Of a stretch of 64,000 nt of DNA, positions 1 through 7,532 are shown in pieces (position 1 is the stretch's first letter; each line of letters starts with the position of its first letter). The notes below the pieces were generated by a model that had not been told where the DNA came from, did no database searches, and saw nothing but the letters and a program-made list of their open reading frames with translations. The translations under genes and the position numbers were made by a program. Source of the DNA: Plantactinospora sp039889035 (GTDB taxonomy: Bacteria > Actinomycetota > Actinomycetes > Mycobacteriales > Micromonosporaceae); contig JBDQQY010000025.1 in NCBI GenBank assembly GCA_039889035.1, positions 62,001 to 126,000 of the forward strand. Direction: 5' to 3'.

Positions 1-677
1 GCCGCGGCCAACTCGACGATCAACGAGTCGGGCACGATCCGCCCCCGCCTGGTCGCCTTCGGATGGGCCATCACCGGCACCCCGCCGGCCTGCCGGACCA
101 GCCGGACCGCCCGGAACACGTCGATGTCGTCCTTGGGCAGCCGGTAGCGCTCGCCGAGCCAGTTCGGGGTGAACGCCTCGGCGGTCGTCCCCACCAGCCC
201 GGCCCGGATCAGCGCCTGCGCGATGTGCGGTCGGCCCACCGTGCCGCCACCGGCAGCGGCCCGGATCTCCGCCCAGTCGACGTCGACGCCGTCGGCCCGG
301 AGCAGCTCGACGATGCGTTCGCCGCGTACCTCCCGGGCGGCGCGTACCCGGGCCAGTTCGGCGACCAGCTCCGGCGACTCGGGATCGAAGAGGTACCCGA
401 GCAGGTGCAGCGGGATCGACGGCTCGGTGCCGTACCAGCGGCAGGAGAGCTCGGCGCCCCGGACCAGGGTGAGTCCCGGCGGCCGGGCGGCGGCGGCCCG
501 CTCCCAGCCTCCGGTGGTGTCGTGGTCGGTGATCGCCAGTACGTCGAGTCCGGCCGCCCGGGCGGCCCGGACGAGTTCTTCCGGGGTGAGGGTGCCGTCG
601 CTGGCGGTCGAGTGGGCGTGCAGGTCGATCCGGAGCCGGCTACCGCTGTCGGGTGCCTCGGGCTGACGGGACGTCAC
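1..677 (-). CDS. PHP-domain phosphoesterase (C-terminus cut by window edge)
   Basis: Polymerase-and-histidinol-phosphatase family metal-dependent phosphoesterase; relatives (YciV/TrpH) act on nucleoside 3',5'-bisphosphates or as 5'-3' exoribonucleases. Seen: PHP motif DLHAHSTASDG at residues 18-28, ITDHDTTGG from 49, TVGRPHIAQALIRAGLV in the middle and VPVMAHP near the cut end. These supply the usual His/Asp metal ligands. About 225 of an expected 280-290 residues are present; the 3' end lies beyond base 1. The GTG start is chosen because TAACCT sits 7 nt upstream, consistent with a leaderless transcript. Exact substrate is not known. Confidence 0.9.
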   Translation of the reverse strand, partial: MTSRQPEAPDSGSRLRIDLHAHSTASDGTLTPEELVRAARAAGLDVLAITDHDTTGGWERAAAARPPGLTLVRGAELSCRWYGTEPSIPLHLLGYLFDPESPELVAELARVRAAREVRGERIVELLRADGVDVDWAEIRAAAGGGTVGRPHIAQALIRAGLVGTTAEAFTPNWLGERYRLPKDDIDVFRAVRLVRQAGGVPVMAHPKATRRGRIVPDSLIVELAA

Positions 678-684
678 CGGGCCG

Positions 685-690
685 AGGTTA
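685..690 (-). promoter_or_regulatory. -10 hexamer of a leaderless promoter for the PHP gene
   Basis: TAACCT (TAnnnT) on the minus strand ends 7 nt before the GTG at 677, placing the predicted transcript start on the start codon. No Shine-Dalgarno sequence is present. Inferred from spacing only. Confidence 0.45.
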
Positions 691-736
691 CCGGCAGCCG
701 TCGGTGCTCCGGCAGCGCTCGGGTAGCGGTGGGAGG

Positions 737-1912
737 TCACCGCCCGTCGGCCGGTGCGGTCAGTCTCGGCACGAGCTGCCAGTCCGCCGAGACACCGTCG
801 GGTAGCGGCACGATCTCCTCGGTGCCGTCGGTGCGGCAGCGTACGACCTGCTCGTCGTCCCCGGTCACCACCGTCCGGTCGTCGGCCCAGAGCGGGGGCA
901 CGTCACCGGCGGCCGGGCAGGAGACCATCCCGTTCCCGCCGTCCAGCGCCCGGTCGACCTCGATCAGCACGACCTCGGCGCCGCGCCGCTCGGCGAGCCA
1001 GTGGCCGTCCGGGGCGAGCCCGCCGTCGGAGGCCTCGGCGCGCAGTCCCAGCCCGCAACCGCCCTTGCGCACCGGTTGCAGTTTTCCGCTGCTCGGGGCG
1101 AGGCTGGCCAGGCAGCGCCGGGTGCCGCTCTCCTCCCGGACCAGCCCGACGAGGCCGTCGCCGCGTACCCCGTAGATTGCCGTCACATCGGGGTTGCGGG
1201 TCGGCTGCCGGCCCGGGTGGGCCAGGTCGACGAAGCCGTAGCCACGGGATCCGTCGGAGACCACCACCCGGTCGGCGGTGACCGCCACCGGCCAGGTGCC
1301 GGCGGGCACCTCGACGTGGTCCATCAGGGCCAGCCCGGTCGCGCCGACCCGGGCGATGTACAGCGTCGTGTCGAGCTGGAAGGCCAACCGGTCGCCGTCG
1401 GCGCTCAGCGCCCACCGGTCGTCCTCGCCGCTGAGCGCCACCGAGGTGCCGTCGGGCCGGAGGAACCGGACCTGCTTGGCCCCGGAGTAGACCCAGCCGC
1501 CCGGCACCCGGTAGACCCGGGTCACCTCGCCGACACCCGCCAGGCTCAGCCGCCGGCCGTCGGTGGTCCAGAGCTGGTCGCCACTGCGGATGTCGAGTCC
1601 CACCCCGGTGTCCCGGCCGGGGACCGGCGGCTGCACCGGCCCGACCGTGACCTCGGCCAGCGAGTCCACGTCGAAGCCGGCGGCGGGCCCGGCCGTCGGC
1701 CGGTCGGGCGGCCACCCGCCGCCGAGAGAGGCCGCGCCGGCAGTGACCAGCACCAGCGCGGCGGCCACCGCCACCAGCGAGCCGACGGCTCGGCGCCGGC
1801 GGGCGACTCGGCCCCGCCGGATGACGGTGCCGGCCGGATCGTCGGCCACCGGCGGTGTGTCGACCTGGGCGGCGAACATGTCGCGCAGCGAATCCTCCAG
1901 CATGGTCGTCAC
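737..1912 (-). CDS. Membrane-anchored beta-propeller-like protein partnered with a SigE-family sigma factor
   Basis: 391 residues. A short cytoplasmic N-terminus rich in Arg (around residue 35) is followed by one membrane segment (about 43-63). The large extracytoplasmic part has WD40/TolB-like repeats (GDQLWTTDGRRLSL, DRWALSADGDRLAF). The GTG start overlaps the stop of the upstream sigma gene by 4 bp (GTGA), so the two are translationally coupled. Position and topology are those of proteins encoded with SigE-family ECF factors, so an anti-sigma or sensor role is plausible. No zf-HC2 anti-sigma motif is visible, and the role is inferred from context. Confidence 0.75.
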   Translation of the reverse strand: MTTMLEDSLRDMFAAQVDTPPVADDPAGTVIRRGRVARRRRAVGSLVAVAAALVLVTAGAASLGGGWPPDRPTAGPAAGFDVDSLAEVTVGPVQPPVPGRDTGVGLDIRSGDQLWTTDGRRLSLAGVGEVTRVYRVPGGWVYSGAKQVRFLRPDGTSVALSGEDDRWALSADGDRLAFQLDTTLYIARVGATGLALMDHVEVPAGTWPVAVTADRVVVSDGSRGYGFVDLAHPGRQPTRNPDVTAIYGVRGDGLVGLVREESGTRRCLASLAPSSGKLQPVRKGGCGLGLRAEASDGGLAPDGHWLAERRGAEVVLIEVDRALDGGNGMVSCPAAGDVPPLWADDRTVVTGDDEQVVRCRTDGTEEIVPLPDGVSADWQLVPRLTAPADGR

Positions 1913-2619
1913 GCTTCCGCTCCGACCGCCGGACCGGGCGGGGCCGGCACCGCCAGGGCCGCCGGCCGCCGGGCCCCGACCTGGCGCGGTCGGGGCAGCT
2001 CCGGCGGGGTGTCCGGGCGTTGGCCGAACACCTGCTGCGCGGACCCGAACCGGCCGCCGTCGCCGTCGGCCTCTCCGGCGGGTACGGGGGCCAGCTCCTG
2101 CCCGCCCTGCGGCACCCGGCTGTCGGCCTCGGCGCCGAGCCGGCGACGGAGCGTGGAGAGGGCCCGGGAGGTCTGGCTCTTCACCGTGCCCGGCGAGATG
2201 TCGAGCAGCGCGGCCGTCTGCGCCTCGGAGAGATCCTCGTAGAACCGCAGCACCAGGACGGCCCGCTGCCGGACCGGCAGGGTGCGGACGTGCCGCCACA
2301 GCCGGTCGCGTTCGAGCTGCTCCTCGATCTGGTCCGGGGCGGGTCGCTCGGGCAGCACCTCGGTGGGGCGCTCGCCGTGCCAGCGCCGCCGCCACCAACT
2401 GGTCGCCGTGTTGATCAGGACCCGTCGGGCGTACGGCTCGACCGCCTCGATCTCACCGAGCCGCTTCCAGGCCAGGTACGTCTTGGTCAACGCGGTCTGC
2501 AACAGGTCCTCGGCGGTCGCCCAGTCCCCGGCCAGCAGGTACGCCGTACGCAGCAGGGCTGCCGAGCGGGCTGCGACGAATTCGCGGAACTCCTCGTCCA
2601 CCGAGTGCTTCGGCGCCAC
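1909..2619 (-). CDS. SigE-family ECF RNA polymerase sigma factor
   Basis: 236 residues. Sigma region 2 at about 20-80 (LLRTAYLLAGDWATAEDLLQ, then WKRLGEIEAVEPYARRVLIN) and region 4 at about 112-162 (LPVRQRAVLVLRFYEDLSEA, TVKSQTSRALSTLRRRL). This is the actinobacterial SigE-family signature, not the mycobacterial stress factor SigE. After residue 165 there is an extra ~70-residue Pro/Ala-rich, low-complexity tail, longer than usual for the family. GTG start preceded by a GGGAGGCGGGAG ribosome-binding tract. First gene of a two-gene operon with the propeller protein. Confidence 0.92.
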   Translation of the reverse strand: MAPKHSVDEEFREFVAARSAALLRTAYLLAGDWATAEDLLQTALTKTYLAWKRLGEIEAVEPYARRVLINTATSWWRRRWHGERPTEVLPERPAPDQIEEQLERDRLWRHVRTLPVRQRAVLVLRFYEDLSEAQTAALLDISPGTVKSQTSRALSTLRRRLGAEADSRVPQGGQELAPVPAGEADGDGGRFGSAQQVFGQRPDTPPELPRPRQVGARRPAALAVPAPPGPAVGAEA

Positions 2620-2782
2620 TCCCGCCTCCCCCCGCCGGTGCCAATTCAGAAGGCTGCCACAAGCCGGACCCGCAGGTCTACGGCGGAAAGGTGCGATTCA
2701 GCTCGATGTTCGGGCAGGGATCGCCGTTTGTGCACCGGTGTCGCCGGCATCACACCCGCACCCTCCCGCACCGGGCCGGTCG

Positions 2783-3658
2783 TCAGGCGCCGTCCTCGGC
2801 CTTGGCCTCCTCGGCCTCCTTGCCCAGCCGCGCCTCGACCGCCTGCGGCTCGTACATCTCCTCGACCACCCGCAGGTAGAGCTCGTTGGGGTTGGGAAGA
2901 TACTTGATCTCCCGAAGCGCCTGCTCCTGACCGGCCGACTCCAGCACGAAGGTGCCGTAGTTGAGGGCCCGGCCGAGCGGAGACTGCTCGTATTTCATGT
3001 CGGTGACCCGCAGCAGCGGCATCATCGCGACCTGCCGGGTGATGATCCCGTTGACCACCATCACCCGCTTGTTGGTCAGGATGAACCGGTCGAAATACCA
3101 GTCCGCCACCTTCCAGGCGACCCAGCCCATGATGCCGAGCCAGATCAGCACCGCGACGGTGGTCAGCGCGCCGACCTCCTGGCCGGCGAGGAAGCCGGAG
3201 AGGTAGCCGAGCACGAAGGTGGCGAGCAGCCCGATCAGCAGCGGGGTGGCCAGGTAGATCTTGTGCCGCTTCCACTCACCCCGGTAGCGCTCCGTCGGGA
3301 AGAGGTAGCGGGCCACCAGCGAGGTCGGCTCGTCCTCCAGCGGCAGGACCCGGCGCGGGCCGAGCGGCATCCCGGAGGCGTCGACCCGGAGCCCGGCGAG
3401 TTCCTCCTCGGAGATCTCCGGGCCCTGGTCCGGATCCCGGACCCAGCCCCGGGTGCCGGCCCGGCGCTCGCCGTAGCCGATGTCGTCCGAGTAGGCGGGC
3501 CCGTCCGAATAGGAGGGCCCGTCGGAGTAGTCCGGGCCGGTGCCGAACTCCGGCCCGTCATCGGGTCGGACCCGGGGGATCGGCTCGGTGTCCCGCTCGC
3601 GCCGTCGACGTTCGTCGTCGTCCTCGGGCTCAGGGGGTTCACCCGACGGATTGCCCAT
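2783..3658 (-). CDS. bPH2 (bacterial pleckstrin-homology) membrane protein
   Basis: 291 residues. The acidic disordered N-terminus (1-100) contains GPDYSDGPSYSDGPAYSDD-type repeats. It is followed by two membrane segments (around 135-155 and 163-183) and a bPH2 domain of the YdbS/YvbH type (DWYFDRFILTNKRVMVVNGI, then the TDMKYEQSPLGRALNYGTF core). Bacterial PH proteins of this class are integral membrane proteins of unknown biochemical role. Six bp separate it from the upstream 52-aa gene on the same strand, so they form an operon. The TM-plus-PH arrangement is clear; the function is not. Confidence 0.88.
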   Translation of the reverse strand: MGNPSGEPPEPEDDDERRRRERDTEPIPRVRPDDGPEFGTGPDYSDGPSYSDGPAYSDDIGYGERRAGTRGWVRDPDQGPEISEEELAGLRVDASGMPLGPRRVLPLEDEPTSLVARYLFPTERYRGEWKRHKIYLATPLLIGLLATFVLGYLSGFLAGQEVGALTTVAVLIWLGIMGWVAWKVADWYFDRFILTNKRVMVVNGIITRQVAMMPLLRVTDMKYEQSPLGRALNYGTFVLESAGQEQALREIKYLPNPNELYLRVVEEMYEPQAVEARLGKEAEEAKAEDGA

Positions 3659-3664
3659 GGGCGA

Positions 3665-3823
3665 TTAAGCGACGAGGTCGGTGAAGAAGTCGCCGAAGCC
3701 CTGGGCAACGTCCAGCAGGCTCCCGCCCAGCGACTTGAAGACGTCGGCGGCGGAGGAAGGCTGGTAGGCGATGAAGAAAACCAGGAAGGCGATACCGCCC
3801 CAGGTGAGGACCTTTTTAACCAT
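3665..3823 (-). CDS. 52-aa hydrophobic protein upstream of the bPH2 gene
   Basis: MVKKVLTWGGIAFLVFFIAY opens a single N-terminal membrane segment or uncleaved signal. It continues with a short amphipathic tail (DVFKSLGGSLLDVAQGFGDF) ending FFTDLVA. The start is set by GGAGGG 9-10 nt upstream; a longer in-frame opening to 4003 lacks coding character. Short proteins of this shape are commonly found next to PH-domain genes in actinomycetes (recalled, not searched). Function unknown; a partner of the downstream membrane protein is plausible from the 6-bp spacing. Confidence 0.75.
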   Translation of the reverse strand: MVKKVLTWGGIAFLVFFIAYQPSSAADVFKSLGGSLLDVAQGFGDFFTDLVA

Positions 3824-3942
3824 GGCGGGCCATCCCTCCGTGCGGCACCGGGTTGCGAACCCCGGCAAAACCCAGAGTATCAGTCGGGTGTCCTGCGGGA
3901 AATAATCCACATACGCCCTCCGCCCCAGCCTGGCCGGCCATA

Positions 3943-4671
3943 TCAGACCCTCCCGTGCAGGTAGGGGGACGGAGCACCGTACACGAGCTCGGGCGGTGTC
4001 CACTCGGTCAGGTCGTGGAGTTCGACGTCTTCCGCGAGGAGGTAACCCGCACTCGCCGGCCAGGCTATCGCATAGAGCCAGATCCCCCGAGCTTCACCGG
4101 CGTAGGCGCTCCGGTCTGTCGGAGATTTGACTGACCATAGTGGAGTCGGATGCCCGGCGGCCCTGACCTTGGCGTGCGCGATCCGCTCGGCGGATCCCGG
4201 GCCGGGATCGGTCAGCGCCTCCGCGAGCTGCGGCCCGGGGTCGACCCCGGTGGTACCGGCCAGTCGGGTACCCAGGCCGACGCCCGGCTCCTCGGCGACC
4301 AGCACCAGGTCGGCGGGTCCGCCGCCGAGCGGGTCCGGCCCGGTGCAGGCCACCGCGGTCGCGCGTACGCCGCCACGATCGTCACCGGCCCAGCCGACCC
4401 CGGTCATCGTCCAGCCCTGCGGAAGTGGCCAGGGGCACCAGAGCGGCAGCGGGGAGCCGGCCCGGGCTCCTGGGCTGCCGTTCTCGGGGTCGGCGGGGTC
4501 GCGCTGCTCGATGATCCGCTCGACGGTGCTGGCCACGATCTCCGGCCCGATGTGCTCCGCGACGTGCAGCGGGCAGACCGGGCCGCAGTCCGGACACCGC
4601 CAGGCAGTGTGCATCAGGTCCGGCGCTCTGACCGGACCGCCGCAACGCGGACAACTGACCGCGACACCCAC
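3943..4671 (-). CDS. DUF6758 family protein with N-terminal zinc ribbon
   Basis: 242 residues. The N-terminal CPRCGGPVRAPDLMHTAWRC plus CPLH makes a zinc-ribbon-like set of cysteines. The core WPLPQGWTMTGVGWAGDDRG, ATAVACTGPDPLGGGPADLV and AEEPGVGLG is the conserved block of actinobacterial DUF6758 proteins. The GTG at 4671 is preferred over the in-frame TTG at 4707, because that TTG is itself the -35 of a well-spaced leaderless promoter. No biochemical function is established. It lies upstream of the 52-aa/bPH2 genes on the same strand, with about 120 bp between. Confidence 0.85.
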   Translation of the reverse strand: MGVAVSCPRCGGPVRAPDLMHTAWRCPDCGPVCPLHVAEHIGPEIVASTVERIIEQRDPADPENGSPGARAGSPLPLWCPWPLPQGWTMTGVGWAGDDRGGVRATAVACTGPDPLGGGPADLVLVAEEPGVGLGTRLAGTTGVDPGPQLAEALTDPGPGSAERIAHAKVRAAGHPTPLWSVKSPTDRSAYAGEARGIWLYAIAWPASAGYLLAEDVELHDLTEWTPPELVYGAPSPYLHGRV

Positions 4672-4678
4672 GACAACT

Positions 4679-4707
4679 ACAGTCCCCGCACCTGTGCCCC
4701 GAGTCAA
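4679..4707 (-). promoter_or_regulatory. Leaderless promoter of the DUF6758 gene
   Basis: Minus strand: -35 TTGACT (4702-4707), 17-nt spacer, -10 GACTGT (4679-4684), then 7 nt to GTG 4671. The -35 matches 5 of 6 sigma-70-type consensus bases. The -10 keeps A2 and T6. Confidence 0.55.
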
Positions 4708-4761
4708 GGCGAACCGGCCTTTTCGGTCGTTCTGCGTACGGTCGGGACGCGCTGGGCCAGG

Positions 4762-5400
4762 TCAGCCGGTCCCGCCGGGCGGCTCCGCGCCGTACGTGCG
4801 GATCCAGGCGTGCATGGCGATGCCGCTGGCCACCCCGGCGTTGATCGACCGGGTCGAGCCGTACTGGGCGATGGAGAAGACCGCCGAGCAGGCGAGCCGG
4901 GCCGGCTCGGACAGCCCCGGGCCCTCCTGCCCGAACAGCAGTACGCAGCGGCGCGGCAACACCGCGCTCTCCAGCGGTCGCGACCCGGGCAGGTTGTCGA
5001 TGCCGATCACCGGCAGGTCGCCGGCGTGACACCAGTCCAGGAAGGCCTCGATCGTCGCGTGGTGCCGGACGTGCTGGTAGCGGTCGGTGACCATGGCGCC
5101 CCGCCGGTTCCACCGCCGCCGCCCCACCACGTGCACCTCGGCCGCGAGGAAGGCGTTGGCGTTCCGGACCACGGTGCCGATGTTGAAGTCGTGCTGCCAG
5201 TTCTCGATCGCCACGTGGAAGTCGTGCCGGCGCAGGTCCAGGTCGGCGACGATCGCCTCCCGCCGCCAGTAGCGGTACCGGTCGACGACGTTGCGCCGGT
5301 CGCCGTGGCGGAGCAGTTCCGGGTCGTACCGGGGATCGGCCGGCGGCTCGCCCGGCCACGGCCCTACCCCGACCTCGAGTTCGACCTCGGTACCTTCCAC
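4762..5400 (-). CDS. TrmH/SpoU-family RNA 2'-O-methyltransferase
   Basis: 212 residues. The SPOUT fold signatures are all present: motif 1 NWQHDFNIGTVVRNANAF, motif 2 LLFGQEGPGLSE and motif 3 AQYGSTRSINAGVASGIAMH. The N of NIGTVVRNA, the GPGLS loop and the SINAGVA block are the SAM-binding knot of tRNA/rRNA 2'-O-ribose methyltransferases. The target nucleotide cannot be told. The GTG start is chosen because TACCCT lies 8 nt upstream and because it clears the stop of the next gene (5427). An open frame continues to 5571 but overlaps that gene. Confidence 0.88.
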   Translation of the reverse strand: MEGTEVELEVGVGPWPGEPPADPRYDPELLRHGDRRNVVDRYRYWRREAIVADLDLRRHDFHVAIENWQHDFNIGTVVRNANAFLAAEVHVVGRRRWNRRGAMVTDRYQHVRHHATIEAFLDWCHAGDLPVIGIDNLPGSRPLESAVLPRRCVLLFGQEGPGLSEPARLACSAVFSIAQYGSTRSINAGVASGIAMHAWIRTYGAEPPGGTG

Positions 5401-5408
5401 GGTTGCCG

Positions 5409-5414
5409 AGGGTA
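5409..5414 (-). promoter_or_regulatory. Possible -10 for the TrmH-family gene
   Basis: TACCCT on the minus strand, 8 nt before GTG 5400. One nt longer than the spacing of the other leaderless candidates here, so weaker support. Confidence 0.3.
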
Positions 5415-5426
5415 CGCACCCGGCGG

Positions 5427-5966
5427 TCAGCCGGCGGAGCGCAGTCCCAGCGCCTCGCCGAGCTGGTCCAGCACCCGGCGCTGGTCCGGATCCACCGGAT
5501 CGCCGAACGGGCGTGGCCGTCCGTCCGAACCGGCCGCTCGGCAGACCCGGGCCGCGACCGACTGCACCCACTGCCGGTAGGCGGCCGAGTCGGCCGGGTC
5601 GGCATGTCGGGTCAGCGTCTCGACCGCGGCTCGGCAGGACCGGAGCAGTTCGGCGAGTTCGCCGTCGACCTGTCCGGCGCGGACGGGTCCGGAGTGCCCG
5701 TCGTCGGACTCCGCGTAGATGGCGGCAACCACCGCCCGGACCAGTTCGCTGTCGAACGACCGCCCGGCGGCGATGCCGTCCAGGCCGGCCAGCCCCTCGG
5801 TGACCGCCCGGACCGGGTTGTCCGGCCGGGCCGACGACGCCGCGACGATCACCCGGCCGGGCAGCCGGACGAGTAGTTGCCAGTCGTCGGGCGGGTAGCC
5901 GGTGGTGGTGGCCCGCCAGGCGCCGTGCGTGGCACCGGGCGAGTCTGGAGATCCGGTGTGACTCAT
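5427..5966 (-). CDS. Conserved-looking protein of unknown function
   Basis: 179 residues, soluble, no membrane segment. A WRATTTGYPPDDWQLLVRLP block begins near residue 18. A mixed helical stretch (VRAVTEGLAGLDGIAAGRSF, ELAELLRSCRAAVETLTRHA) follows, and a charged end (FGDPVDPDQRRVLDQLGEAL). I do not recognise the family. ATG 5966 follows GGGAGG with 6-nt spacing, which fixes the start over an open extension to 6098. The gene ends 26 bp before the TrmH-family gene, so the two may be co-transcribed. Confidence 0.65.
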   Translation of the reverse strand: MSHTGSPDSPGATHGAWRATTTGYPPDDWQLLVRLPGRVIVAASSARPDNPVRAVTEGLAGLDGIAAGRSFDSELVRAVVAAIYAESDDGHSGPVRAGQVDGELAELLRSCRAAVETLTRHADPADSAAYRQWVQSVAARVCRAAGSDGRPRPFGDPVDPDQRRVLDQLGEALGLRSAG

Positions 5967-6530
5967 GGCGCCTCCCGGCTCAGCATAAGCCGCTGGTAGG
6001 CGGAAGGCCCGGTTCCGCCCGAAAAGCGGTAGTGCTGGTGTCGCCGTCGGTCGATCCGGCGGGCGTGACCGCGCGTGCCGAGGCGACCGGCCGGACACGC
6101 CGGGCCCTCAGCGCTGATTTAAAGGTGTGCCCGGGCGGAGAAACCGACCCCGGACGCAATGAGCGGCGGGGCCCTCCCCGGCACCCGCCGCCCACGCTCT
6201 GATGAAAAGATTCTGCCCGACCCGACCCGGTCGACAGAAGAGTCCACCACGAGATCGGGGTCACAGTTACCTTTTTGTAATGTTACTGAACGTGAACAGG
6301 CGTACGCACCCGGCCATCCGTTATGTCACCTGTTTCCGCTTGCCAACCGGGAAGTTTCCGGATCACACCCGGACTGGCCAGCGGAAGTCTTGGAAACGCT
6401 CCCATAACTATCAGTCACCGAACTATGTCACCGGTGTTTCACTTCCAGGCCGGCTCAATGACCGATCCGCGTCGATGCCCGGCCGGAACGTGAGCCGCCA
6501 CACGATGACCGTTTCAACCCGTCGTGCCGG
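5967..6530 (+). other. Long intergenic region upstream of trxA
   Basis: No convincing gene on either strand. It is less GC-rich than its surroundings. It holds GTTAC/GTAA inverted repeats at 6266-6286 and a direct repeat (TATGTCACC followed by GTTTC and CTT) at 6322-6344 and 6424-6446. Open frames crossing it lack actinobacterial codon bias. Confidence 0.5.
6322..6446 (+). repeat. Pair of ~23-nt direct repeats (TATGTCACC...GTTTC...)
   Basis: TATGTCACCTGTTTCCGCTT at 6323 and TATGTCACCGGTGTTTCACT at 6425 share most positions and lie about 102 nt apart in the AT-richer stretch upstream of trxA. A duplicated regulator-binding site is one possibility. Confidence 0.4.
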
Positions 6531-6556
6531 GGAATTCCAAGGAGGCCGGGTGGGTT
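6531..6556 (+). promoter_or_regulatory. Sigma-R/SigH-type promoter of trxA
   Basis: GGAAT (6531-6535), exactly 18 nt, then GTT (6554-6556). This equals the Streptomyces sigma-R (mycobacterial SigH) consensus GGAAT-N18-GTT used by thiol-oxidative-stress genes such as thioredoxins. Predicted start is near 6563, giving a leader of about 33 nt with a GGAG Shine-Dalgarno. Confidence 0.75.
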
Positions 6557-6595
6557 TCCCAGTCGTAGGGCCAATTGCGGTGATCGGAGAGATCA

Positions 6596-6958
6596 ATGGC
6601 GACCGTTGAGCTGACCACAGCCAACTTCGACGAGGTGACCGAGCAGCCGGGCATCGTGCTGGTGGACTTCTGGGCGGACTGGTGTGGCCCGTGTAAGCGG
6701 TTCGCGCCGGTCTACGAGCGGTCTTCGGACAAGCACCAGGACATCGTCTTCGGCAAGGTAGACACCGAGGCGCAGCAGGAGATCGCCGCGAAGTTCGACA
6801 TCCGCTCCATCCCCACGATCATGGCGATCCGGGACGGCGTGATCGTCTTCGCCCAGCCCGGCGCCCTGCCGGAGTCGGCGCTGGAGTCGCTGATCGAGCA
6901 GGTGCAGGCGCTGGACATGGACGACGTACGCAAGCAGCTCGCCGAGCACAGCCACTGA
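6596..6958 (+). CDS. trxA: Thioredoxin
   Basis: 120 residues, normal length. Active site WADWCGPCK at residues 26-34, cis-Pro loop SIPTIMAI near 76, and the usual start ELTTANFDEV. It reduces protein disulfides in the cytoplasm using thioredoxin reductase, which is not in this window. GGAG lies 6 nt before the ATG. The sigma-R-type promoter upstream suggests induction by disulfide stress. A strong hairpin follows the stop at 6986, so the gene looks monocistronic. The C-terminal tail (LDMDDVRKQLAEHSH) is slightly longer than in E. coli TrxA. Confidence 0.97.
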   Translation: MATVELTTANFDEVTEQPGIVLVDFWADWCGPCKRFAPVYERSSDKHQDIVFGKVDTEAQQEIAAKFDIRSIPTIMAIRDGVIVFAQPGALPESALESLIEQVQALDMDDVRKQLAEHSH

Positions 6959-6985
6959 CGGCCAACTGACCAGGTAACGACCACG

Positions 6986-7021
6986 CTCCGGCCGGACACC
7001 CGCATCGGTGTCCGGCCGGAG
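6986..7021 (+). terminator. Intrinsic hairpin terminator after trxA
   Basis: Perfect 15-bp stem CTCCGGCCGGACACC / GGTGTCCGGCCGGAG with a 6-nt loop CGCATC, starting 27 nt after the trxA stop. There is no T-run, as is usual for actinomycete hairpins. Confidence 0.85.
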
Positions 7022-7094
7022 TCGTCCCGGCCCGGCGGTCGGCGGCCTCAGAGGGTGCCCGGAGCTTGCGGGTACCGCGTAAGGTCTCGAACCG

Positions 7095-7532
7095 ATGGAC
7101 GCGTTGCCGAGGCGGGGCCGGAATCTCCGGGTGGGCCTCACCCTGCTGGCCGGCGCGGTGCTGCTCGCCGGCACCCTCTGGGGGCAGGACGACCACTTCC
7201 CGTTCGGCCCGTTCCGGATGTACGCCGGCTCCAACCCGCCGGACGACCCCGCCCCGGACACCCGGGTCGAGGGGGTCGACGCCACCGGCGCGGTGGTCGG
7301 GCTCGGCGAGGAGAGCACCGGGATCCGCCGGGCCGAGATCGAGGGCCAGCAGAGCCGGTACGAGGCCGACCCGACCCTGCTGCGCCAGGTCGCCGACGCG
7401 TACGCGCAACGGCACCCCGGCGCACCGCCGATCGTCGAGGTACGCATCGTGATCCGCTGGTACGGCATCACGGACGGCCGGCCGACCGGCAACACGGTCG
7501 ACGAGACGGTGGTGCGGTGGCAGGCCCCGTGA
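7095..7532 (+). CDS. Small membrane-anchored protein encoded with an HTTM protein
   Basis: 145 residues. One N-terminal hydrophobic segment (VGLTLLAGAVLLAGTLWG, about 13-30) is followed by a soluble domain with FPFGPFRMYAGSNPPDD and a C-terminal VRIVIRWYGITDGRPTG strand region. Its stop overlaps the GTG of the HTTM gene by 4 bp (GTGA), so the two are coupled. I recognise no domain. The shape suggests an extracytoplasmic accessory subunit of the HTTM protein, but this is inference from coupling and topology only. Confidence 0.75.
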   Translation: MDALPRRGRNLRVGLTLLAGAVLLAGTLWGQDDHFPFGPFRMYAGSNPPDDPAPDTRVEGVDATGAVVGLGEESTGIRRAEIEGQQSRYEADPTLLRQVADAYAQRHPGAPPIVEVRIVIRWYGITDGRPTGNTVDETVVRWQAP

